This document shows, one piece after another, positions 1 to 5,282 of a DNA stretch of 5,282 nt; the stretch's first letter is position 1, and each line of letters opens with the position of its first letter. The translations under genes were made by a program, and so were the position numbers. The DNA is from Candidatus Omnitrophota bacterium (GTDB lineage: Bacteria; Ratteibacteria; UBA8468; MWAK01), in contig JAPLMK010000056.1 in the NCBI GenBank assembly GCA_026387085.1, positions 1 through 5,282 of the forward strand, given 5' to 3'. The notes under the pieces were generated by a model, which worked only from the letters and a program-made list of their open reading frames with translations, was not told where the DNA came from and made no database searches.

Positions 1-553
1 GCAAGGAACAATTCTCGACGGCGAACGGTGCCCAACTCCACGGACGCGGGACACTGGTCGAGTCAAACTGCCAAGAAAATCCTCTAAGCGAGTCGTTTCG
101 GCAACCGTACCGCAAACCGACACAGGTAGACTGGCAGAACATGCTAAGGCGCTCGGGATAATCCTCGTTAAGGAACTCGGCAAAATTGCCCCGTAACTTC
201 GGAAGAAGGGGTGCCTGAGTAGTTTTTAGTGTAAACTGGAGACGAAAAGGCCGCAGTGAAATGGCTCCTGCGACTGTTTAATAAAAACACAGGTCCCTGC
301 TAAGTCGCAAGATGATGTATAGGGACTGACACCTGCCCGGTGCCGGAAGGTTAACGTGAGGGGTTAGGCGCAAGCCGAAGCTCTGATCTGAAGCCCCGGT
401 AAACGGCGGCCGTAACTATTGCTTGGACCTCAGTAGTTATAAAATTTGGCTATTTGCTGGAAAATCCTGTTAGGTTCACGGTACATCTCCTTAGAAAGAT
501 GAAGGGGTGTGACAATTCGTGAAATAGGGACAATCAGCAGGAAAGGCTTTTGC

Positions 554-561
554 AAAGGAGG
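554..561 (+). promoter_or_regulatory. Ribosome binding site of first endonuclease gene
   Basis: AAAGGAGG is a near-perfect Shine-Dalgarno lying five bases before a GTG codon at 567. It decides the start as GTG rather than a later codon. It directly abuts the 5' strand of P6a (547-553), so translation starts at the mouth of that helix. Confidence 0.85.
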
Positions 562-566
562 TTATA

Positions 567-1079
567 GTGGCAGATAATACACCGGAAAAGATCGGCTGGT
601 ATTTAGCCGGTTTTGCCGATGGCGAAGGTAGCTTTAACCTCTCTTTTCGTCCAAGACCAGACTATCCTACCGGATGGAAGGTTTCTCTCTGTTTCAATGT
701 TTCCCAGAAAGATAAGGTTATTCTCACGTTGTTCAAACGTCACCTGAAGTGTGGTGAATTAAGAGGCCGCCCTGACGGAGTTTGGTATTACGAGGTGAAT
801 AATCTGAATGCTATTTTGGGAAACGTCATTCCGTTCTTCAAAAAACACCATTTCCTTTCTGCTAAAAAGAAACGCGACTTCTTGAAATTCTGTCAACTGG
901 CGGAAATCATAAAAAATGGCGAACACCTTAAAGAAGAAGGATTGAAAAAGATACTGGAAATCAGAAGAGAGATGAATGACGGTGGGAAAAGAAGGTATTC
1001 GGAAACAGAAATTCTGCGAAAAGCAAAAGAATCCTCAGAGACTATACGCCAAACTCCTCCCGAAGAGGAGATGATATAG
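567..1079 (+). CDS. LAGLIDADG homing endonuclease in intron 1
   Basis: This 170-residue protein starts at GTG behind a strong Shine-Dalgarno. It has one LAGLIDADG motif, LAGFADGEGSF (residues 13-23), with Glu20 in the position of the metal-binding acidic residue. Single-motif members of this family, such as I-CreI, are of similar length and act as homodimers, so a homodimer is expected. The enzyme should cut the intronless 23S allele around position 1917 and promote homing of its intron; this is inferred from location. The middle shows the family pattern FNVSQ, CGELRGR and YEV. Near the end come EHLKEEG and a basic GGKRRYSE segment. Residues from about 153 onward are encoded by the ribozyme core (P6a, P7, P3, P8), and the TAG stop lies inside P7. 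That unusual hydrophilic tail is probably shaped by RNA constraints. The gene is A+T-richer than the surrounding rRNA and ygiQ, consistent with transfer. Confidence 0.92.
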   Translation: MADNTPEKIGWYLAGFADGEGSFNLSFRPRPDYPTGWKVSLCFNVSQKDKVILTLFKRHLKCGELRGRPDGVWYYEVNNLNAILGNVIPFFKKHHFLSAKKKRDFLKFCQLAEIIKNGEHLKEEGLKKILEIRREMNDGGKRRYSETEILRKAKESSETIRQTPPEEEMI

Positions 1080-1115
1080 TCCGGTCTTCCAGGAAACTGG
1101 AAGTTAACATAAACG

Positions 1116-1149
<34 letters not shown>

Positions 1150-1329
1150 GAACGAAAAATCGCCCGTACCGGCTTATAACGGTGGAGTCCTACCCGTTGC
1201 GCTATTACAAGGATAGCGCGGATAAGGGAGGATAATACCGTGGGAAGTCCAAGTGACCCCGTAACGACTGATCCCGCAAGGGTGAGATGGTAAACGGAAA
1301 ATTGGTTACCATCAAACGCCGGTATTTTC

Positions 1330-1334
1330 AGGAG
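1330..1334 (+). promoter_or_regulatory. Ribosome binding site inside proposed P7 strand
   Basis: AGGAG lies five bases before ATG 1340, a normal Shine-Dalgarno spacing that fixes the start of the second endonuclease gene. The same bases are part of the proposed 5' strand of P7 in intron 2 (1331-1337), so a folded ribozyme would hide this site from ribosomes. Confidence 0.7.
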
Positions 1335-1339
1335 CGCGT

Positions 1340-1783
1340 ATGGATTTAGAAAGTTATTTTTCCGGTTTTGTTGATGGAGAAGGGAGTTTTTGTGTTTCTT
1401 TTAATAAGAGTAAGAGACACAAATTCGGTTGGGATATAAGGCCCAGTTTTTCTGTATCGCAAAATCGAGAAAATAGCTTGACGCTGGAGAAGATGAGAGA
1501 ATATTGGAACTGTGGTTTCATTAGACCTGACAGTTCTGATAATACTCTTAAGTATGAGGTTCGAAGTGTAAAGATGTTGGTTGAAATAATAATTCCTCAT
1601 TTTGAAAAGTTTCCAATGATGTCAAAAAAACAAGAGGAATTCTGCCGGTTTGCTGAAATTTGCAGAATGATGCTTGACCGGAAACATTTGACGAAAGAGG
1701 GATTTAACGCAATTACCAACATCGCTTCAAAACTCAATCTCCATGGGAAGAAGAAATTTTCCCGCCTGGGAATAAAGATATAG
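1340..1783 (+). CDS. LAGLIDADG homing endonuclease in intron 2
   Basis: This 147-residue protein starts at ATG behind AGGAG. It carries one LAGLIDADG-type motif, FSGFVDGEGSF (residues 7-17), with Glu14 as the likely metal-binding residue, and so should act as a homodimer. It aligns along its length with the intron 1 enzyme: GW(D/K)(I/V), (S/N)VSQ, CG followed by a hydrophobic residue and R, YEV, IIPHF, a Lys-rich stretch followed by FCRFAE, KHLTKEG, and a C-terminal GKKKFS. It is therefore homologous but clearly diverged, and lacks the long tail. Inferred role: cleavage of the intronless 23S allele near position 1951 to spread intron 2. The TAG stop lies in AAGATATAGTC, an element like the S sequence of group I introns. 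The gene is markedly A+T-rich compared with the flanking rRNA, which fits recent acquisition. No frameshift or internal stop is seen, so it appears intact. Confidence 0.9.
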   Translation: MDLESYFSGFVDGEGSFCVSFNKSKRHKFGWDIRPSFSVSQNRENSLTLEKMREYWNCGFIRPDSSDNTLKYEVRSVKMLVEIIIPHFEKFPMMSKKQEEFCRFAEICRMMLDRKHLTKEGFNAITNIASKLNLHGKKKFSRLGIKI

Positions 1784-2249
1784 TCTGCGCCTTCTGGTAA
1801 CAGAGGGATGAACGTGGAGTTCCGACCTGCACGAATGGTGTAACGACAGGAGCGCTGTCTCAACGAGAAACCCGGTGAATTTGTGATAACCGTGAAGACG
1901 CGGTTTACCCGCAACAAGACGAAAAGACCCCGGAACCTTAACTGTAACTTGTCATTGGGTTTTAAAATAATATGTGTAGGATAGGTGGGAGGCTTTGAAG
2001 TTCCGGCGCTAGCCGGGATGGAGCCAACGGTGAAATACCACCCTTATTCTTTTGAAATTCTAACCTCTTCCCGTGAATCCGGGAAAGGGACAGTGGCAGG
2101 CGGGCAGTGTGACTGGGGCGGTTGCCTCCTAAAGAGTAAAGGAGGCGCACAAAAGTCACTTCAGGCCGGTTGGCAATCGGCTGTTGAGTGTAAAGGCATA
2201 AGGTGGCTTGACTGCGAGAGAGACATCTCGAGCAGAGGCGAAAGCCGGG

Positions 2250-2290
<41 letters not shown>

Positions 2291-2379
2291 TCGAATAAAA
2301 GGTACTCTGGGGATAACAGGCTTATCACGTCCAAGAGTTCATATCGACGACGTGGTTTGGCACCTCGATGTCGGCTCAC

Positions 2380-2411
<32 letters not shown>

Positions 2412-2511
2412 TGGTCTGTTCGCCCATTAAAGCGGTACGTGAGCTGGGTTTAGAACGTCGCAAGACAGTTCGGTCTCTATCTGTTGCGGGCGTTGGAGAT
2501 TTGAAGGGGAG

Positions 2512-2547
<36 letters not shown>

Positions 2548-2811
2548 GCTGGTGTTCCAGTTGTTCCGACAGGAGCAATCGCTGGGTAGCTATGTTCGGA
2601 CCGGATAAGCGCTGAAAGCATCTAAGTGCGAAGCCGACCCCAAGATTAGATCTCCCTCTCTCAGTCGTAAGATTGAAAGACTAAAGGCCTCAAGAAGATT
2701 ACTTGTAGATAGGCCGGAGGTGTAAGTTCCGCAAGGAATTGAGCCAACCGGTACTAATAGGCCGTGTGGCTTGGCTACGGAACAATTTGTCAAATGACGG
2801 GTTTATATATT

Positions 2812-2852
2812 AAAAAAGCCCCGGCCATTCTTTAATGGTCCGGGGCTTTTTT
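2812..2852 (+). terminator. Intrinsic terminator of the rRNA operon
   Basis: A-run plus GCCCCGG (2812-2824) pairs with CCGGGGC plus T-run (2840-2852), and CCATT 2825-2829 pairs with AATGG 2834-2838. This gives about 18 pairs with one bulged T (2839) and a four-base loop CTTT, followed by a run of six T. It starts about 35 nt after the 23S end. The A-run and T-run make it usable from both sides, so it could also stop minus-strand transcription leaving ygiQ. The 2777-2811 stretch contains no 5S rRNA or tRNA. Confidence 0.93.
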
Positions 2853-2878
2853 AATGGACGCGTGTAATAAAATTTGTC

Positions 2879-2903
2879 ATTCCCGCATGTTTTAAGCGGG
2901 AAT
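2879..2903. repeat. Short hairpin repeat in convergent spacer
   Basis: ATTCCCGC (2879-2886) and GCGGGAAT (2896-2903) form a perfect 8-bp stem around a nine-base loop. Units of this kind, CATTCCCGC...GCGGGAATC, are common dispersed REP-like hairpins in many bacteria. On the minus strand it lies 58 nt beyond the ygiQ stop and could protect or end that transcript, but it has no good T-run. The rest of 2853-2960 shows nothing else I can name. Confidence 0.6.
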
Positions 2904-2960
2904 CTACACTTTTAAAGATTGGACACCTGCTTACTGCAATACGTGTGATAAATCGCACCG

Positions 2961-4841
2961 CTACAGTCCGCGCGCGGGAGGGACATATTTTTGTGGGGCG
3001 GCAACCCGGCGCTTTACTTTAGATTTGGTCTTTAATTTTTCCAGCCGCGCAAACTTCTTGGTGGTTCCCCGCTTCTCTTCCTGTTTCTTCTCTTTCTGGT
3101 TCAGGAATTTACCGGAAAACCGGGCTGCGTTTGGCTGGAGAAGCATCCGCTGGAGCGTTTTTTCCTTACCTTTGGCCGAATAGACCTCGGCGCCGGTCAA
3201 GGGGTCGATTCCGGTCCAATAGATACAGCCGGAAAGCGTCATGGGCAAAGGCGTGAAGTCCTGCACCTGTTCCAGAAAATGTCCGAAACCCCGGACGTAT
3301 TCCCGTAAAGCCCGCATGTGTTCCACCTGGCAGCCGGGATGGCTGGACATAAAATAAGGCACCAGATATAATTCTTTGCCGGCCTGCCGGGCTGACTTTT
3401 TAAAACTATCCCGGAAAACCTGGAACAGTTCGTTGTCCGGTTTGTGCATCTTTTCCAGCACCGGCCGGCTGATATGTTCCGGAGCAACCTTCAGGTGTCC
3501 GCTGACGTGGTGCCGGCACAATTCCGGAAGGTATTCCTGACACGGGTCGGCCAGCACCAGGTCGTGCCGGATGCCGGTGCCGACAAAGACGTGTTTTACG
3601 GCCCGTACTTTCCGGCCGGAAGCGAGCGCTTCCAGGTGTTTTGCGCCGTCAAACTTGAAGAAAGAACATATTTTCGGGTAAAGGCAACTGTTGCGGTTGC
3701 AGGCCCCGGAAGGCCGCCGGCAGGTTGCGCCGTACATATTGGCCGTCGGTCCGCCGACATCGCTGATGGTACCGCGGAAGTTGTCCATTCGGGCGATACG
3801 TTTCATCTCCTCCAGAATGGAGTCCAAGGACCGGTTCTGAACAATCCGGCCCTGGTGGCTGGCCAGAGTGCAGAAGGCGCACCCGCCGCCGCAGCCCCGG
3901 TGGCTGGTGATGGAGGTCTCAACGGAAGCAAGCGCGGGCACGCCGCCCATCCGCTTGTAAATCGGATGGCTTTCCCGCGTAAAAGGCAGGTTGTAGACGC
4001 GGTCCAGTTCCGCGGTTGTAAGCGGTAAAGCCGGGGGCATCTGGACGAGAAACCGCTTGCCGGAAGGTTGAACGATGGGCCGGCCGGAACGAAAGTCCTG
4101 AAGATTGCCCGGAATGATGGGGTTCTGGTTTAAGTACCAGAGCCCGAATGATTCGGAAAATATTTTTTTATCCGCGAGTGTCTCTTCTTCGGAAGGCAGC
4201 ATCAGGTTTCCTTCCGGAAGGTCGGCAATGTTTGAGGTTACCCAGACGGTGCCGGCCAGGTTGCGGATTGTCGCGGCCGGCTCTCCGGCTGAAAGGCGCC
4301 GGGCAATTTCAACGACTGTCTGTTCGGCCATTCCGTAGGCAATCCAATCGGCCCGGGTATCCAGCAGGATTGACCGCCGCGCCTGGTCTGACCAGTAATC
4401 ATAATGCGCCAACCTCCGCAGAGATGCTTCAATTCCGCCCAGCAAAAGAGGAATGCCGGGGAAGGCCTCCCGGATGCGGTTGGCGTAGACGATGGTGGCG
4501 CGGTTGGGTCGCAAATCAATTTTGCCTCCGGGCGAGTAGGCGTCAACCTTTCTCCGGTTACCGCTGGCGGTGTAGTGCGCCATCATGGAATCAAGGCATC
4601 CGGCGGTAATTCCGACAAAGAGGCGCGGCCGGCCGAAGGCGAGAAACGGTTCTTTGGAATGCCAGTCCGGCTGGGCCAGGATGGCTACCCGGTAACCGGC
4701 AGATTCCAGCACCCGTCCGATTAAGGCGGCTCCGAAAGCCGGGTGGTCCACGTAAGCATCCCCGGACACAAGCAAAACATCAATCGCGTCCCAATTCCGT
4801 TCCCGGACCTCTTCCGGCGTGGCAGGCAGAAATTTATTCAT
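2961..4841 (-). CDS. ygiQ: YgiQ-family radical SAM protein
   Basis: This 626-residue protein has the three-part layout of the YgiQ family (UPF0313). First is an N-terminal domain opening with FLPATPEEVRERNWD and VLLVSGDAYVDHPAFG (residues 4-37). Next is a radical SAM core whose CGGGCAFC (Cys317, Cys321, Cys324) binds the 4Fe-4S cluster that cleaves S-adenosylmethionine. Last is the C-terminal family domain, with KVAPEH (451-456), LYLVPYFMSSHPG (491-503) and QVQDFTPLPMT (526-536). The GGPTANMYGATC segment begins a second cysteine set (Cys374, 381, 386, 392) that E. coli YgiQ also has, so it may hold another metal site. The tail from about 582 is Lys/Arg-rich and of low complexity. The reaction is not established for this family, so no substrate is claimed. 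The protein is expected to be cytosolic, with no signal peptide or membrane segment. The start fits the family N-terminus, but no good Shine-Dalgarno precedes it. It converges on the rRNA operon and has no operon partner in the window. Confidence 0.95.
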   Translation of the reverse strand: MNKFLPATPEEVRERNWDAIDVLLVSGDAYVDHPAFGAALIGRVLESAGYRVAILAQPDWHSKEPFLAFGRPRLFVGITAGCLDSMMAHYTASGNRRKVDAYSPGGKIDLRPNRATIVYANRIREAFPGIPLLLGGIEASLRRLAHYDYWSDQARRSILLDTRADWIAYGMAEQTVVEIARRLSAGEPAATIRNLAGTVWVTSNIADLPEGNLMLPSEEETLADKKIFSESFGLWYLNQNPIIPGNLQDFRSGRPIVQPSGKRFLVQMPPALPLTTAELDRVYNLPFTRESHPIYKRMGGVPALASVETSITSHRGCGGGCAFCTLASHQGRIVQNRSLDSILEEMKRIARMDNFRGTISDVGGPTANMYGATCRRPSGACNRNSCLYPKICSFFKFDGAKHLEALASGRKVRAVKHVFVGTGIRHDLVLADPCQEYLPELCRHHVSGHLKVAPEHISRPVLEKMHKPDNELFQVFRDSFKKSARQAGKELYLVPYFMSSHPGCQVEHMRALREYVRGFGHFLEQVQDFTPLPMTLSGCIYWTGIDPLTGAEVYSAKGKEKTLQRMLLQPNAARFSGKFLNQKEKKQEEKRGTTKKFARLEKLKTKSKVKRRVAAPQKYVPPARGL

Positions 4842-4877
4842 ATTTTTAAAGGAAGATCACAAACCTTTTAGTATTTT

Positions 4878-5034
4878 ATTAGCCAAAAATAGTTAAACTC
4901 CTCTCCCCGATGGGGAGAGGAGAAAGGTGAGGGGGATTTCTTGCAAACTAACACCCCCTCATCCCCTACCTTCTCCCCCAGAGGAGAAGGGGAAAACTTT
5001 ATGGAAATATTAAATTTAACTATTTTTAGCTAAT
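4878..5034. repeat. MITE-like element with terminal inverted repeats
   Basis: The outer arms, 4878-4897 and 5015-5034, are a 20-bp inverted repeat with one mismatch (C4884 against A5028), both containing the TTTAACTATTTTT/AAAAATAGTTAAA core. Inside are three hairpins. CTCCTCTCCCC 4898-4908 pairs with GGGGAGAGGAG 4912-4922, eleven perfect pairs. GGTGAGGGGG 4926-4935 pairs with CCCCCTCATC 4954-4963, one G-T. CCTTCTCC 4969-4976 pairs with GGAGAAGG 4983-4990. No ORF of note is present, so it is non-autonomous if mobile. The G-rich/C-rich hairpin units resemble dispersed intergenic repeats seen in many environmental bacterial genomes. No clear target-site duplication is visible. It lies just upstream of ygiQ and would be in its leader if transcription starts beyond it. 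Confidence 0.7.
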
Positions 5035-5051
5035 GAAGATACCTTTTTTAT

Positions 5052-5057
5052 ATTATA
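5052..5057 (-). promoter_or_regulatory. Possible -10 box for ygiQ
   Basis: The minus strand reads TATAAT here, a perfect -10 hexamer, but no recognisable -35 lies 16-18 bases upstream and there is no extended -10 TG. If used, the ygiQ leader would be about 200 nt and contain the whole hairpin element. The match may be chance in an A+T-rich stretch. Confidence 0.25.
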
Positions 5058-5173
5058 CACCGTTTTGCCGGGGTAGGGGAATTTTCTTCCGGATATTCGT
5101 CGTAGTTTTTAGAGAAATGTTTCTTCTGACCGGGGGAGATAAGACGTTGAAAGCAATATGCCGGTGACTGCTC

Positions 5174-5202
5174 TTGACAAGAGATTAGCATTGTGGTTTA
5201 AT
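5174..5202 (+). promoter_or_regulatory. Sigma-70 type promoter reading off the window
   Basis: TTGACA (5174-5179) is a perfect -35. It is followed after 17 bases by TTTAAT (5197-5202), five of six matches to the -10. Transcription would start near 5209 and run rightward out of the window. The 5035-5173 stretch before it has no gene I can support. The strength of the match and the G+C-rich structured sequence after it suggest a structured RNA or a leader, but the product is not identifiable here. Confidence 0.65.
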
Positions 5203-5208
5203 GTAGTC

Positions 5209-5282
5209 GTGCCCACAGTAACAGCGTTACCCGCGCAGGCGTTCTCCGCCTGCCCGGGAGCAAGTCCTGAGGCGGGGTTGCC
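5209..5282 (+). other. Start of an unidentified structured transcript
   Basis: After the predicted start the sequence is G+C-rich and contains a perfect 7-bp hairpin, GCAGGCG 5235-5241 with CGCCTGC 5247-5253 and a TTCTC loop, then GCCCGGGAGCAAGTCCTGAGG. I compared it by eye with the 5' ends of tmRNA, RNase P RNA, SRP RNA, 6S RNA, 5S rRNA and tRNA and found no match. It could be the start of a non-coding RNA or a regulated 5' leader; the window ends too soon to decide. Confidence 0.35.

Larger units (their letters stand above)
420..1115 (+). mobile_element. Group I intron at 23S position 1917
   Basis: The insert splits CGTAACTAT|AACGGTCC of helix 69, directly after the U1917 equivalent (419), and ends in G (1115), as group I introns do. 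A canonical core can be drawn in the correct order. P1: exon 413-419 with guide 433-439, seven pairs with a U-G at the splice site. P3: TTTGGC 445-450 with GCCAAA 1048-1053. P4: 456-459 with 535-538. A P5 extension includes TTCACG 475-480 with CGTGAA 518-523. P6/P6a: 540-542 with 1032-1034, and CTTTTGC 547-553 with GCAAAAG 1023-1029. P7: GACTATA 1040-1046 with TATAGTC 1075-1081. P8: CTCCTC 1054-1059 with GAGGAG 1065-1070. P9: 1086-1092 with 1097-1103, closed by a GAAA tetraloop. P2 appears absent. A possible P10 pairs GGACC 425-429 with exon GGTCC 1119-1123. The endonuclease gene occupies L6. The core looks intact, so self-splicing is likely, but that is inference. Confidence 0.93.
1150..1816 (+). 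mobile_element. Group I intron at 23S position 1951
   Basis: The insert falls after the U1951 equivalent (1149) in the helix 71 hairpin GTCGG...CCGAC. P1: exon CGGGT 1145-1149 with guide GCCCG 1162-1166, with a U-G at the splice site. Further elements: an upstream hairpin GCGCTAT 1199-1205 with ATAGCGC 1213-1219; P4 GTGGGA 1240-1245 with TCCCGC 1272-1277; P5 AGTC 1246-1249 with GACT 1266-1269; P6 1281-1284 with 1317-1320; and P6a GATGGTAA 1286-1293 with TTACCATC 1306-1313. P7 is best drawn as GG-A-GCGC (1331-1337, A1333 bulged) with GCGCCT 1787-1792, matching the usual bulge position. P9 is CTTCTG 1791-1796 with CAGAGG 1801-1806 around a GTAA tetraloop and may share bases with P7. I found no convincing P3. 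The 3' boundary may be 1816 or 1817, because a G at each junction allows a one-base slide. The endonuclease gene lies in the P8 position. Confidence 0.85.

Noticed and set aside
1234..1326. AATACC (1234-1239) with GGTATT (1321-1326) as P3 of intron 2
   Set aside because: The pairing is perfect, but the second strand lies upstream of the proposed P7 5' strand, whereas P3 3' should follow it. It may be real structure closing the P4-P6 domain, but I do not call it P3.
1150..1816. Archaeal-type bulge-helix-bulge intron instead of group I
   Set aside because: The rRNA is bacterial, and the U-G P1 helix, P4-P6 stack, bulged P7 and GNRA-capped P9 favour group I.
1346..1917. Minus-strand reading frames opposite the second endonuclease gene
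   Set aside because: They mirror the LAGLIDADG gene and run into 23S rRNA exon sequence; no recognisable protein features or ribosome binding sites.
3444..4609. Plus-strand reading frames of up to 194 codons opposite ygiQ
   Set aside because: They are antisense shadows of a G+C-rich gene with full family motifs on the minus strand.
4898..4992. CRISPR array from repeated CTCC/GGAG blocks
   Set aside because: The blocks are hairpin arms of unequal sequence with no uniform repeat-spacer periodicity.
5209..5282. tRNA or 5S rRNA at the right edge
   Set aside because: No T-loop GGTTCGAATCC-like segment, no cloverleaf, and no 5S conserved segments were found.

Overview
The window comes from a bacterium of unresolved phylum, probably uncultured. 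It begins inside a 23S rRNA gene and runs to that gene's 3' end. The rRNA is clearly bacterial: the peptidyl-transferase ring, the sarcin-ricin loop and helix 69 are all recognisable. The rest is one G+C-rich protein gene on the opposite strand, flanked by A+T-richer, hairpin-rich spacers. I could not name a species or phylum from sequence alone.

Positions 1-2776 hold the 3' part of 23S rRNA (end of domain III to domain VI), interrupted twice in domain IV. The first insert (420-1115) lies after the equivalent of E. coli U1917. The second (1150-1816) lies after the equivalent of U1951. Only a 34-nt exon (1116-1149) separates them. Both look like group I introns, and each carries a single-motif LAGLIDADG homing endonuclease gene in the rRNA sense. 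Intron 1 can be folded into a full canonical core (P1, P3-P9) with its gene in loop L6. In intron 2, P1, P4-P7 and P9 are convincing but P3 is not; its gene sits in the P8 position. Both genes overlap the ribozyme: each stop codon lies in a GATATAGTC-like element, and the second gene's Shine-Dalgarno is part of the proposed P7 strand. Coxiella burnetii has group I introns at these same two 23S positions.

A strong intrinsic terminator (2812-2852) follows about 35 nt after the 23S end, leaving no room for a linked 5S gene. A short hairpin repeat (2879-2903) fills the convergent spacer. Then comes a complete YgiQ-family radical SAM gene on the minus strand (2961-4841). Upstream of it is a compact element with 20-bp terminal inverted repeats and three internal hairpins (4878-5034), resembling a MITE or REP-type repeat. 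The right edge has a near-consensus sigma-70 promoter (5174-5202) reading out of the window into an unidentified transcript.

The most interesting part is the pair of adjacent introns. Their endonucleases are homologous, presumably cut overlapping parts of the same conserved rRNA segment, and share nucleotides with the ribozyme core, so translation and splicing must compete.
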